Position numbers and translations under genes: made by a program
Shown here: one piece after another, positions 27,304-35,525 of the stretch
Numbering within the stretch: position 1 is the stretch's first letter
How the letters are laid out: each line of letters opens with the position of its first letter
DNA from: Truepera radiovictrix DSM 17093
GTDB taxonomy: Bacteria > Deinococcota > Deinococci > Deinococcales > Trueperaceae
NCBI RefSeq assembly: GCF_000092425.1
Contig: NC_014221.1
Coordinates: forward strand, 811,001 to 875,000
Length of the DNA stretch: 64,000 bases
Reading direction: 5' to 3'
The notes under the pieces: generated by a model
What the model saw: only the letters and a program-made list of their open reading frames with translations
Told to the model about the DNA's origin: nothing
Database searches by the model: none

Positions 27304-28250
27304 GGGAGCTTTACGGGGCGCTCTACGGCGCCGCAGAAGGGGTCGCGGAGGCGCTCATCGCCGCGCTCGTGGTGCTCTTGAACCTTCTGCCGGCGCCGCT
27401 GGCCGAACCCTTTCAGTACGGCTTTATGCAGCGCGCGCTGCTCACCACACTGGTCGTCGGGGCGGTCTGCGGGGTGCTCTCGTGCTTTGTGGTGCTGCGC
27501 CGCTGGGCCCTTTTGGGCGACGCCATCTCGCACGCGGTCTTGCCGGGGGTAGCGGTCGCCTACTTGCTGGCTTGGCCCTACTTCGTCGGGGCCTTTGTAA
27601 CCGGCGCGCTGACGGCGCTCGGCATCGGCTTTATCGAGCGCCACACCCGGATCAAAGAGGACACCGCCATGGGGCTCATGTTTACCGGCGCCTTCGCCCT
27701 CGGGGTGGTGATGATTAGCCGCATCGCCACCGCGACGCACCTCATGCACATCCTTTTCGGCAACGTTCTCGGGGTGCGCATGCCGGTGCTTCTGCTCACC
27801 CTGCTGGCGGGCGCCGCGACGCTGCTCGCCGTGTTTCTTTTCTACAAAGAGCTGTCGCTCTACATCTTCGACCCCACCCAAGCGAGCGCCGTGGGGATCA
27901 ACACCGCCGCCGTCCACTACGGTCTGATGCTGCTCCTGACCCTGACGATCGTCGCGAGCCTCGAGACGGTCGGCGTCATCTTGGTCGTGGCGATGCTGAT
28001 CACGCCGGGGGCGACCGCTTACCTGCTCAGCAACAACCTGCCGCGCATGATGCTCCTGGCCGCCGGGGTCGGTATGGTTTCGGGGGTCGTCGGCCTCTAC
28101 CTGTCGTTTTACCTCAACGTCGCCTCGGGGGGGACGATCGTCCTCGTCGCGAGCGGCCTTTTTGTGCTGGCACTTATCTTCGCGCCACACGGCCTGGTGT
28201 CGCGCTGGCGGCGAGGGCGGCTGGGCGCGTCGCGTTACGGCGACGCCTAG
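27300..28250 (+). CDS. Metal ABC transporter permease (ABC-3 family)
   Basis: The 316-residue integral membrane protein has about eight or nine hydrophobic helices and the family blocks MQRALLTTLVVGAVCGVLSCFVVLRR, LLGDAISHAVLPGVA and TVGVILVVAMLITPGATAYLL. It starts at GTG 27300, overlapping the ATPase stop. With the two upstream genes it should import Mn(II) or a similar ion under control of the palindrome at 25501. Confidence 0.93.
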   Translation: MRELYGALYGAAEGVAEALIAALVVLLNLLPAPLAEPFQYGFMQRALLTTLVVGAVCGVLSCFVVLRRWALLGDAISHAVLPGVAVAYLLAWPYFVGAFVTGALTALGIGFIERHTRIKEDTAMGLMFTGAFALGVVMISRIATATHLMHILFGNVLGVRMPVLLLTLLAGAATLLAVFLFYKELSLYIFDPTQASAVGINTAAVHYGLMLLLTLTIVASLETVGVILVVAMLITPGATAYLLSNNLPRMMLLAAGVGMVSGVVGLYLSFYLNVASGGTIVLVASGLFVLALIFAPHGLVSRWRRGRLGASRYGDA

Positions 28251-29011
28251 CGCCGGCTAGCGCGCGTGCACCTCGCCGCCATAGAGCGAGATGATCTCGC
28301 CGCTTACGTAGCTGCTGTCAGCGGGGCTCGCCAAAAACAAAAAGGCGGGGGCGATCTCCTCGGGTTGCGCCGGTCTACCGAGGGGTACGGGGTCGGTATC
28401 TTTGCCGTAGCCCGCCATCTGCTCGGGTGTGCGCGTGGAGGCGTTGAGGGGGGTCCACACGGGTCCCGGTGCGACGCCGTTGACCCGGATACCGCGGCCG
28501 ATAAGCTGCGCGGCGAGCGTTTTGGTGAACGTGTGGTTGGCCCCTTTCGTCTCGGCGTAGCCGAGCAAATCGGGGTTGCCCTTGAGACCCGCGACGGAGC
28601 CGCAGTTGATGATGCGCCCCCCGCGCCCGAGGTGTTTGAGGGCGGCGCGCGCCATGTAGTAGTAGGCGAAGACGTTCGTGCGAAAGAGCTCGTCGAGCTC
28701 CTCGTCGCTGAGCACCTCGAGCGACGAGCGCTGGTACATGCGCGCGGCGTTGTTGACCAGGATGTCGAGCCGGCCCAATTCGGCGACGGTGCGCTGCACC
28801 GCCTCGTCGCAAAACGCCGAGTCTTTAAGGTCGCCCGCCAGGAGCAAGCAGCGCCGCCCCTCCTGCTCGACGTGCTGCTTGACGTGCTCGGCGTCGCGCT
28901 GCTCTTCGGGTAGGTAGATGATAGCGACGTCCGCCCCCTCGCGGGCGAACAGGATGGCTACCGCCGCCCCGATGCCCGAATCACCGCCGGTAATGAGCGC
29001 CACCTCGCCCG

Positions 29012-29015
29012 CTAG
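29012..29015. repeat. Target-site duplication CTAG (left copy)
   Basis: CTAG flanks the IS on this side, with the matching copy at 29935-29938. CTAG is a known IS5-type target. Because CTAG is its own complement it also extends the terminal inverted repeat, so the exact end could be placed 4 bp further out. Confidence 0.8.
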
Positions 29016-29030
29016 GGTCTGTCTGACTGA

Positions 29031-29519
29031 TTAGAGCCAGAGGATAATGGAGGCGACAAGCACGCCCGCGAGGTAGTTCCGACCCCGCTTGTCATAGCGG
29101 GTTGCTACAGCACGAAAGTCTTTAAGTCGGTTGATGCAGCGCTCAATGACGTTGCGCCCCTTGTACGCCTTGGTATCAAAAGCAGGTGGACGCCCACCTT
29201 TGGAGCCCTTGGCGAGCCGGTGCTTTTTGGCGTCTTCTCGCTCAGGGCTGATACAGCGAATGTTCCGTCGCCTCAACCCTTGGCGCTGCTTCTTAAAGCT
29301 GTAAGCCCGGTCCAAGCGGAGCTGTGAGGGGCGCTTTCGGGGTCGCCCTCTACCTAAACGTGGTACGTGTATCTCGTCGAGCACCCGCTCCAACCAAGCG
29401 GCATCGTTGCGTTGCCCGGCGGTCACGACAAGGGACAGGGGGCGAACCTTCCCATCAGCACAGACATGAACTTTGCTGGTATGCCCGCCACGCGAGTGGC
29501 CTAACCACTCATCTGTCAA
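29031..29519 (-). CDS. IS5-family transposase, second frame (DDE catalytic part)
   Basis: This 162-codon frame has the H-x-H-like [21 protein letters not shown] block, the second catalytic Asp in LRLDRAY, and the Glu in [14 protein letters not shown]. It lacks its own good start (the first usable codon is TTG 29519) and lies in the -1 frame relative to the upstream frame, so it is expected to be made by frameshifting or transcriptional slippage on A6G6 (29521-29532). Confidence 0.9.
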   Translation of the reverse strand: MTDEWLGHSRGGHTSKVHVCADGKVRPLSLVVTAGQRNDAAWLERVLDEIHVPRLGRGRPRKRPSQLRLDRAYSFKKQRQGLRRRNIRCISPEREDAKKHRLAKGSKGGRPPAFDTKAYKGRNVIERCINRLKDFRAVATRYDKRGRNYLAGVLVASIILWL

Positions 29520-29890
29520 GCCCCCCTTTTTTCGCCCTCGGCGGGCCGCTTTCTCGCACCTGCAGCGCTCCGGTGGGCTTTGATGTGACTGCTGTCCAAG
29601 GCCGCTCCGTCCCAGTCAATATCGCCTGTGGCGTCGGCATGCGCTTGAAGGGCTTGTAGGATGCGCTGCCAGTCACCGCTACGTTCCCACCTCGTGAACC
29701 GGTCCCAGCAGGTTTGCCAGGCTCCGTAGCGCTCAGGAACATCTCGCCAAGGTGCTCCAGTCTTGAGCCGCCACAAAATGCCGTTGATAACTCGGCGATG
29801 GTCAACGTAGGCGTGGCCGCGTTGGGGATTCGCAGGTAAATGCGCTTTTAACGCTCGCCACTGTTTCTCGCTTAAGTCCGTCCGTGCCAT
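29516..29890 (-). CDS. IS5-family transposase, first frame (N-terminal part)
   Basis: The 124-residue frame has the DUF4096-type N-terminal region ([44 protein letters not shown]) and the first catalytic Asp in [16 protein letters not shown]. The reading frame stops four bases into the second frame. The A6G6 run just before the stop is a plausible -1 slippage site that would fuse both halves into a full transposase of about 285 residues. Confidence 0.9.
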   Translation of the reverse strand: MARTDLSEKQWRALKAHLPANPQRGHAYVDHRRVINGILWRLKTGAPWRDVPERYGAWQTCWDRFTRWERSGDWQRILQALQAHADATGDIDWDGAALDSSHIKAHRSAAGARKRPAEGEKRGA

Positions 29891-29934
29891 GCCTTTACCC
29901 TAAAACATCAGTCAGCCCTTCTGTCAGACAGACC

Positions 29935-29938
29935 CTAG
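29935..29938. repeat. Target-site duplication CTAG (right copy)
   Basis: This is the second copy of the CTAG duplication. Joining it to 29011 rebuilds the SDR reading frame exactly. Confidence 0.8.
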
Positions 29939-30112
29939 CTTGCCGGTGCCCTTAAGGCGAGGGGCCTCGTGCCTGGGGCGGGGGTCCATCTCGGCGTCGA
30001 GCCCCGGTGGCGTCTGGCTCTGTGGGGGAAAGGGCGGTTTGGGAAGATCGTCCATCGGCCTCTCCTTTCCGCGTGCGTCGTTGGAAAGTTGGCGTTTTGG
30101 GGATCCTTGTCA

Positions 30113-30138
30113 GCACAACCCCCCGCGGGGGGTTGTGC
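30113..30138. terminator. 26-bp perfect palindrome after ABC exporter operon
   Basis: The palindrome runs GCACAACCCCCCG to its exact complement, centred at 30125/30126. It lies 70 bp beyond the end of the leftward exporter operon and 58 bp upstream of the leftward SDR start. No U-tract is present. A terminator for the exporter transcript is the simplest reading. Confidence 0.55.
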
Positions 30139-30207
30139 CAGCCTAACACGCACCCGGGGGAGCGCTTGGGTAAGGCACCCTACGTTCTCCGGGAGCTCAG
30201 GCGGCGG

Positions 30208-32181
30208 TCAGTCGTCGCCCGACACCTTCGGGCGGGCCTCGCTCTGTCTCTGGTACTGCAGCTCGTAAAGCTTGCGGTAGTAGCCGCCCTGCTGCAACAG
30301 CTCGAAGTGGTTGCCCTGCTCTAAAAGCCGCCCTTTGCGCATCACCATGATGCGGTCGACGTTCTGGATGGTCGAGAGACGGTGCGCGATGATGATGCTC
30401 GTGCGGCCCTGCATGAGCTTCTCAAGGGCGTCTTGGATGAGCTCCTCGGTCTCGGTGTCGACGTTGGCGGTCGCTTCGTCTAAAACGAGCAGGATGTCGG
30501 GGTTTTGCACGAGCGCCCGGGCAAAGGCGATCAGCTGCTTTTGCCCCGTCGAGAAGCCCGCGCCGCGCTCTAACACGGGGGTGTCGTAGCCCTGCGGCAA
30601 GCGCTCGATAAAACCGTGCGCGTTGACGAAGCGCGCCGCCTCGACAACGCGCTCTAAGGGGATGCTGTCGTCGTTTAGGGTGATGTTGCTCCGCACCGTA
30701 CCGCTAAAGAGGAAGGGGTCTTGCAAGACGATGCCGACGTGCCGCCGCAGGGTAACCTGATCGTAGTCGCGCACGTCTTTGCCGTCGAGGTAGATCGCCC
30801 CGCGCTGCACGTCGTAAAAGCGCGAGACAAGGCTGATGATGGTCGTTTTGCCCGCGCCGGTGTGCCCGACGAAAGCGACCGACTCGCCCGGGTGGATGGT
30901 GAACGAGAGGTCTTTAAGCACCCACTCCTCGTCCTGGTAGGCGAACCAGACGTTGTCAAAGCGCACCTCCCCCCGAAAACCCTCCTCGAAGCGCGCGGGG
31001 TGCGGTTTGTCGGTGACGCCCTCGGGGGTGTCGAGCAGGCCGAAGATGCGCTCTGAAGAGGCCATCGCCGCCTGCAGGATGTTAAAGCGGTCGCTCAGGT
31101 TCTGGATAGGCCTAAAAAAGTCGCCCGAGTACTGCAAAAAGGCGGCCAGCACCCCGATCGTCACCGCGCCGCCCGTGGCGCCGCCGAGGGTCTCGCCGGT
31201 CAAGAGCACGGCGCCGTAAAAGAGGATGAGCGCGACCGAGACCGCGCCTGCGACCTGCACGATGGGGAAAAAGAGGCTGAACCAGCGGACCTGTTCGACG
31301 TAGGCGTCGAGCAGCTCCAGGTTGATCTGGTCGAAACGCCGCTCGTTACGCGCCTCGCGGTTAAAGAGCTGCACCGTCTTCATCCCGGAGAGGTTTTCGG
31401 ACAGGTAGGCGTTGGACTTCGAGGTCCTGAGCCGCACCGCCCGGAAGGCGTCGCGGATGCGTTTGCGGACGTAGTTGAGCGCGAGGTAAAGGGGTGGCAT
31501 GACGGTGAGCGTGACGAGCGCGAGCCGCCAATCGATCACGAACATGTAGACCATCAACCCGATGAGCAGCCCCATGTCCGCGACGATCCCGACGACGCCG
31601 TCGACGACCGCCTGCTGAATCGCTTCGATGTCGCTCGTGACGCGGGTGATCAGGCGCCCGACCGGGGTGCGGTCGAAAAAGCCCATGTGCAGCCGCTGCA
31701 CCTTGACGAAGATCGCGCGGCGGATGTCGAAGACCACGTACTGCCCGAGCCAGCTCACCAAGTAGGTGTAGCCGTAGCGGAGCCCGAAGTTGAGCAGCCG
31801 CAGGCCCATGTAGATCAGGACGATGAGCACCACGCCCTCGTAACGGGCGCTCTGGGACAGCGACGCGTAGGGTTCGGCGACCGGGTTGATGTAGCGGTCG
31901 ATCGCGAGGGTGATGAGAAAGGGAAACACCGGTACGATGGCGCTGTAGATGAGGAGCAGGGCTACCGACCAGAGCGCCTGTTTGCGGTAGGGGCGCAAGT
32001 AGCCCAAGAGGCGTTTGGCGAGCCGCCAATCGAACTCCCCCTGAACCGCTTCGCCGTCCTCGTCGAAGTGGCCCTCGCGCCGCAGCGAGGCGACCTTGCG
32101 CCGCCGCTGGGCGCGCGCGCGGCGTTTGGCTTCGGCGACCGAGTAGGTGTCGTCGTCGTAGGAGTAAGAACCGTGCGTCAT
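30208..32181 (-). CDS. Heterodimeric ABC exporter subunit with catalytic Walker B, degenerate signature
   Basis: A 657-residue half-transporter: charged N-terminal extension (about 1-55), six-TM type IV exporter domain (about 60-370), nucleotide-binding domain (about 390-640). Walker A is GHTGAGKTT and Walker B LLVLDEATANVD keeps the catalytic Glu, but the signature reads FSTGQ instead of LSGGQ. It is encoded 7 nt after its partner. The pair resembles the Thermus TmrAB exporter, which moves drugs, lipids and peptides. Confidence 0.9.
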   Translation of the reverse strand: MTHGSYSYDDDTYSVAEAKRRARAQRRRKVASLRREGHFDEDGEAVQGEFDWRLAKRLLGYLRPYRKQALWSVALLLIYSAIVPVFPFLITLAIDRYINPVAEPYASLSQSARYEGVVLIVLIYMGLRLLNFGLRYGYTYLVSWLGQYVVFDIRRAIFVKVQRLHMGFFDRTPVGRLITRVTSDIEAIQQAVVDGVVGIVADMGLLIGLMVYMFVIDWRLALVTLTVMPPLYLALNYVRKRIRDAFRAVRLRTSKSNAYLSENLSGMKTVQLFNREARNERRFDQINLELLDAYVEQVRWFSLFFPIVQVAGAVSVALILFYGAVLLTGETLGGATGGAVTIGVLAAFLQYSGDFFRPIQNLSDRFNILQAAMASSERIFGLLDTPEGVTDKPHPARFEEGFRGEVRFDNVWFAYQDEEWVLKDLSFTIHPGESVAFVGHTGAGKTTIISLVSRFYDVQRGAIYLDGKDVRDYDQVTLRRHVGIVLQDPFLFSGTVRSNITLNDDSIPLERVVEAARFVNAHGFIERLPQGYDTPVLERGAGFSTGQKQLIAFARALVQNPDILLVLDEATANVDTETEELIQDALEKLMQGRTSIIIAHRLSTIQNVDRIMVMRKGRLLEQGNHFELLQQGGYYRKLYELQYQRQSEARPKVSGDD

Positions 32182-32188
32182 GGCGCCC

Positions 32189-34030
32189 TCACGCTGCCTC
32201 GAGCGACGCCTCGAGCTGCTGCCGCCGGTTCATCTCGGCGTACCAGCCCCCCCGCGCGACCAGCTCGTCGTGCGAGCCGCGCTCGATGATGCGGCCGTCC
32301 TCTAACACCAAGATCACGTCGGTGCCGGTCAGCGCCGAGATCCGGTGCCCCACGATGATGCTGGTCCGCCCCTGGGTGACCGCGTTGAGGTGGTGCAAGA
32401 TGCGCGCCTCCGTTTGGGTGTCGACCGCCGAGAGGGCGTCGTCAAGGATGAGGATCTTGGGGTCGCGGATGATCGCCCGGGCCATCGCGGTGCGCTGCCG
32501 CTGCCCACCCGAGAGGGTCACGCCGCGCTCGCCGAGGGGGGTGTCGTAACCCTTGGGAAAGTCCGCGACGTCGCCGGCGAGCTGCACGAGCTCAGCGACC
32601 TCGTGCGCGCGCGCCCGCAGCCGCTCGGGGGTGTCTTCGGGGATCCCGTAGGCGATGTTTTCGGCGATCGTGTCGGAGAACAAAAAGGGCTCTTGCGGCA
32701 CCAGCCCGAGGTGCTGCCGCAGCACCCCTAGGGGGTAGCGCTTGAGGTTGACGCCGTCTAAAAGGATCTCCCCCTCGGTGGGGTCGAGGAGGCGGGCGAT
32801 AAGGCTGACCAGCAGCGTTTTGCCCGCTCCCGTATGGCCGGTGATGCCGACGCGCTGCCCCGCGCGAATCTTAAACGAGACGTTTTTCAGGGCGTAGGTG
32901 TCGCCGAAGCGGACGCTCACGTTGCGAAACTCGAGGCTGCCGCGCACCGCCCTCAGGCTCCAGTCGGTGTCTTTGTCGTCGGCGACGCTCGGGCGCTCGT
33001 TAAAGATCTCGCGCAGCCGCCCCCACGAGGTAAACCCGCGCTGCGCCATGCTGGCGATCCAACCGAGCGCTAAGATCGGCCACTGGATCCCCAAAAAGAG
33101 AAACAAAAAGTCGACGAAGCTCGCGATGTCCAAGGTGCCCGCGACGATCGACCGCCCGCCGAAAAGCAGCAGTACGGAGATGGTCAGGCCAAAGAGCAGC
33201 TCCATGAGGGGAAAGAGCGGGCCGTCGGCGCGGGTGAAAGCGAGGTTGCGGCGGATGAACTCGTCGTTGAGCGCCCCGAAGCGCGCCACCTCGCGCGCTT
33301 CGATGCCGAAGCCCTTGACGACGCGGATCCCGCTAAAGTTTTCCTGCGCCATCGCCGAGACCTCTGACAGCTGCTGCTGCACCCGTTCGTAACGCCGGTA
33401 GACGACGCGCAGCAGCACGAAAAAGCTCAGCGTGATAAGCGGCACGATGACGAGCGTGATGGCGGCGAGACCGGCGTCGAGGCGAAACATCCGCCAGAAG
33501 GTAAAAGCGAGGAGGAGCAGGGTGTTGATCCCCTGAAAGATGCCCACCCCGATAAACTGGCGCACCGCGTTGAGGTCGGCGGTCAGGCGCGCCATCAGGT
33601 CGCCGACCCGCGTCCGGTCGTAGTAGTCGGCGCTGAGGCGGGTAAAGTGGTGAAAGAGGTCGCGCCGGATGTCGAACTGGATCTCCCACGAGGCGTTGAG
33701 CATGAGTCGGCGAACGCTGACCATCGCTAGCGCGGCGACGAGCGCGACGCCCAAGACGCCGAAGATGTAGAGCCAGATCGAGCCGACGGGGGGCGCGCGC
33801 AGGTTGGCGAGCAGCGCCTCCCAGGTCGTGACCCCCCGAAAGAGACCCGCGACAAACGCCCAGGGCGTGCTCAGGGTGATCGTGCCCGCTTCAAAAGCGG
33901 CGACGGCGGCGCCGATGATGCGCGGCGTCTGCACGGTCGCGAGGCTAAAGACCACGAGCATCAGGGTGCCTATGAGAAAAGGTCCGGGGTAGCGGCGGAT
34001 GTAACCGAAAAGCTCTCGGATGGTCCTCAC
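32189..34030 (-). CDS. Heterodimeric ABC exporter subunit with canonical signature, degenerate Walker B
   Basis: From GTG 34030 (CAGGAGG upstream) this half-transporter has 613 residues: a six-TM domain (about 15-315) and a nucleotide-binding domain (about 345-585). It has Walker A GHTGAGKT and signature LSGGQRQR, but the Walker B ends ILILDDALSAVD, with Asp in place of the catalytic Glu. Combined with the partner, one composite site is fully canonical and the other degenerate, the hallmark of TmrAB/TM287-288-type exporters. A longer frame to 34636 has no support. Confidence 0.9.
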   Translation of the reverse strand: MRTIRELFGYIRRYPGPFLIGTLMLVVFSLATVQTPRIIGAAVAAFEAGTITLSTPWAFVAGLFRGVTTWEALLANLRAPPVGSIWLYIFGVLGVALVAALAMVSVRRLMLNASWEIQFDIRRDLFHHFTRLSADYYDRTRVGDLMARLTADLNAVRQFIGVGIFQGINTLLLLAFTFWRMFRLDAGLAAITLVIVPLITLSFFVLLRVVYRRYERVQQQLSEVSAMAQENFSGIRVVKGFGIEAREVARFGALNDEFIRRNLAFTRADGPLFPLMELLFGLTISVLLLFGGRSIVAGTLDIASFVDFLFLFLGIQWPILALGWIASMAQRGFTSWGRLREIFNERPSVADDKDTDWSLRAVRGSLEFRNVSVRFGDTYALKNVSFKIRAGQRVGITGHTGAGKTLLVSLIARLLDPTEGEILLDGVNLKRYPLGVLRQHLGLVPQEPFLFSDTIAENIAYGIPEDTPERLRARAHEVAELVQLAGDVADFPKGYDTPLGERGVTLSGGQRQRTAMARAIIRDPKILILDDALSAVDTQTEARILHHLNAVTQGRTSIIVGHRISALTGTDVILVLEDGRIIERGSHDELVARGGWYAEMNRRQQLEASLEAA

Positions 34031-34275
34031 GTCAGCGCCTCCTGAGGGTAAACCCCCCCAACCTATCACGCGCCCCGAAAGCCGCGGGGTCGTTCGCGAC
34101 ACCTGCGCACGCCCCCGCCCACCTCGCCCCAACCACCTCGCATCGGCGCGCGGGTCGATCAGCCGGTCGCCGGGTTCCGTGGACCCCGGCGCTGGCCAAC
34201 CGCTCACGCAGCGTCCGGCAAGCCCCTTGCAAAACGGCGCAAAACGGTCCGCGTGGGAGCCGAGGGAGGTAGACC

Positions 34276-35157
34276 CTAGGGGAGCGCGCTGAAAAAGCGC
34301 ATGATCGCCTCGCCCGTGCCCCGCGGCCACTGATGGGGGTAGTAGCGCCCGCTGCGCGTCGTGTCCTGGGTGTGCGGGCACCACACGAGCGGGTCGGGGG
34401 CGTCTGGGGGGCCGTAGCGTTGGCAGTTCAGGCTGCGCGGCGCTACCGGCACGGGCGCGCCCGTGAGCCCGTTTTGCGCGCGGTACTGCTCCTTCGCGGC
34501 CTCGCCGTAGGCGAAGGCGACGTGCTCGTCGTTGGGGTTGTGCAGGACCATCGCCGCGACCGACCCCTCGCACGCGCCGCCGAGTGGCCCACCACCCAAG
34601 CTGGCGACGGCACGCAACACGCCCGCGCGCTGGCACCCGAGCGCGTTGACAAACGACCCCCCGAGGGAGTGACCGACGGCGTAGATCCGCTCGGGGTCGA
34701 GGCAGTAGCGCTCGCTATGGGCCGCGACGAGGGCGTCGAAGAGCGCAAAGTCGCGGAGCGCCGAAGGCGCTTCGCCCGCCTCCCACCAACCGAAGGTGCC
34801 ATCACCTTGCCGCAGGGCGCGCGGGTAGACGAAGATCGCGTGCTCCAAGGTCGCTGCGACGTGCGGCTCGAGGTCGTAGTAGCCGCGCACCTCCTCGGCG
34901 GGGCTCGTGCGGCCGTGAAAGGCCAGTACGAGCGCGTGCGGCGTGTTGGCGTCGTAGGTGTCGGGGACGACCGCGATAAAGCTGCGCGCCGCGCCGCCGA
35001 CCTCGAGGTGGTCAAAGGGCGCGGGCGGCTTGCCGCAACCCGGCGTGCGGCCGGGGGGGCTCGGCGGCGCGGCGAGCGCCGCGCTTAGCAGGGCCGTGCT
35101 TAGTAGGGCGGCTCCCAAACGGGCCACCTTGGCGAGGAGGGGGCTTAAAGGCGTCAC
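34276..35157 (-). CDS. Secreted esterase, polyhydroxybutyrate-depolymerase/feruloyl-esterase type
   Basis: The 293-residue alpha/beta hydrolase has a signal peptide (about 1-30, ALLSTALLSAALA). The nucleophile elbow is GHSLGGSF, the oxyanion region LVLAFHGRTSPAEE, and the catalytic Asp and His are likely in HNPNDEHV and YYPHQWP. Several Cys (PGCGKP, RYCLDP, LGCQRAG, LNCQRYG, WCPH) may form disulfides. Similar proteins act on short polyesters, feruloyl esters or acylated sugars; the substrate is not determinable here. Confidence 0.82.
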   Translation of the reverse strand: MTPLSPLLAKVARLGAALLSTALLSAALAAPPSPPGRTPGCGKPPAPFDHLEVGGAARSFIAVVPDTYDANTPHALVLAFHGRTSPAEEVRGYYDLEPHVAATLEHAIFVYPRALRQGDGTFGWWEAGEAPSALRDFALFDALVAAHSERYCLDPERIYAVGHSLGGSFVNALGCQRAGVLRAVASLGGGPLGGACEGSVAAMVLHNPNDEHVAFAYGEAAKEQYRAQNGLTGAPVPVAPRSLNCQRYGPPDAPDPLVWCPHTQDTTRSGRYYPHQWPRGTGEAIMRFFSALP

Positions 35158-35249
35158 CCGCTCAGCTTACCGCTCGGCAGCGGCGCTCTAGGTGACGGCG
35201 CGGCTACGGCGTTTACCGACCGGGTGCGCCAAAGCCCGTACAATAAGCC

Positions 35250-35522
35250 ATGTCCAAGTCGAGAAAACAGCGCAAGCTCGCGGCCCGCAGCGCCGCTGAG
35301 GCGCGCCGCCTGACCCCCGGCAAAGTCCTCCGGCTCCTTTTAAAGACGCTCGCCTTTGCGCTGCTCGTCTCTTTGCTCGTGACCCTGCTCGCCTCGCTCG
35401 GGATCCCGGTCTTCGAAAACTTCTGGATGCAGCTCGCGGTCATGCTTATCGTCTACCTGCTCGCCTACCCCTACCTCATGAGCGAGTTTCGGCCCAGGCG
35501 CAACCCGCCCACGGAGCGCTAG
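35250..35522 (+). CDS. Small two-helix membrane protein of unknown function
   Basis: The 90-residue protein has a basic N-terminus (SKSRKQRKLAARS), two hydrophobic helices (about 31-51 and 58-77) and a basic C-terminus. It starts at ATG 35250, 5 nt after TACAAT (35239-35244), a strong leaderless promoter. It lies 3 nt upstream of the histidine kinase gene, suggesting co-transcription. No family is recognised. Confidence 0.75.
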   Translation: MSKSRKQRKLAARSAAEARRLTPGKVLRLLLKTLAFALLVSLLVTLLASLGIPVFENFWMQLAVMLIVYLLAYPYLMSEFRPRRNPPTER

Positions 35523-35525
35523 CGC

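Larger units (their letters stand above)
29016..29934 (-). mobile_element. IS5-family insertion sequence (two-frame transposase)
   Basis: A 919-bp element with 12-bp perfect terminal inverted repeats GGTCTGTCTGAC (29016-29027 and 29923-29934) and CTAG duplications on both sides. It carries two overlapping transposase frames on the minus strand, as in the IS427 subgroup of IS5. Perfect ends and perfect duplication indicate a recent, complete insertion into the SDR gene. Confidence 0.92.
28257..30055 (-). pseudogene. SDR oxidoreductase gene (YghA/GSP39-like) disrupted by an IS
   Basis: The gene begins at ATG 30055 (AAAGGAGAGG upstream) and its first 40 codons, ending HEAPRLKGTGKL, run to 29936. 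An IS element fills 29016-29934. The rest continues from 29011 to 28257 as GEVALITGGDSGIG onward with the SDR Tyr/Lys pair in YAETKGANHTFTK and the NNAARM motif. Removing the IS and one CTAG copy restores a single in-frame 291-residue protein (junction L-A-G-E-V), the normal length of this NAD(P)-dependent SDR group. The 248-residue remnant from GTG 29003 keeps the cofactor motif and might still be made, but lacks the conserved N-terminal arm. Confidence 0.9.

Noticed and set aside
34031-34636. N-terminal extension of the ABC exporter subunit to 34636
   Set aside because: The extra ~200 residues are Arg/Pro-rich and unlike exporters. A GTG with AGGAGG at 34030 starts the protein at the right place.
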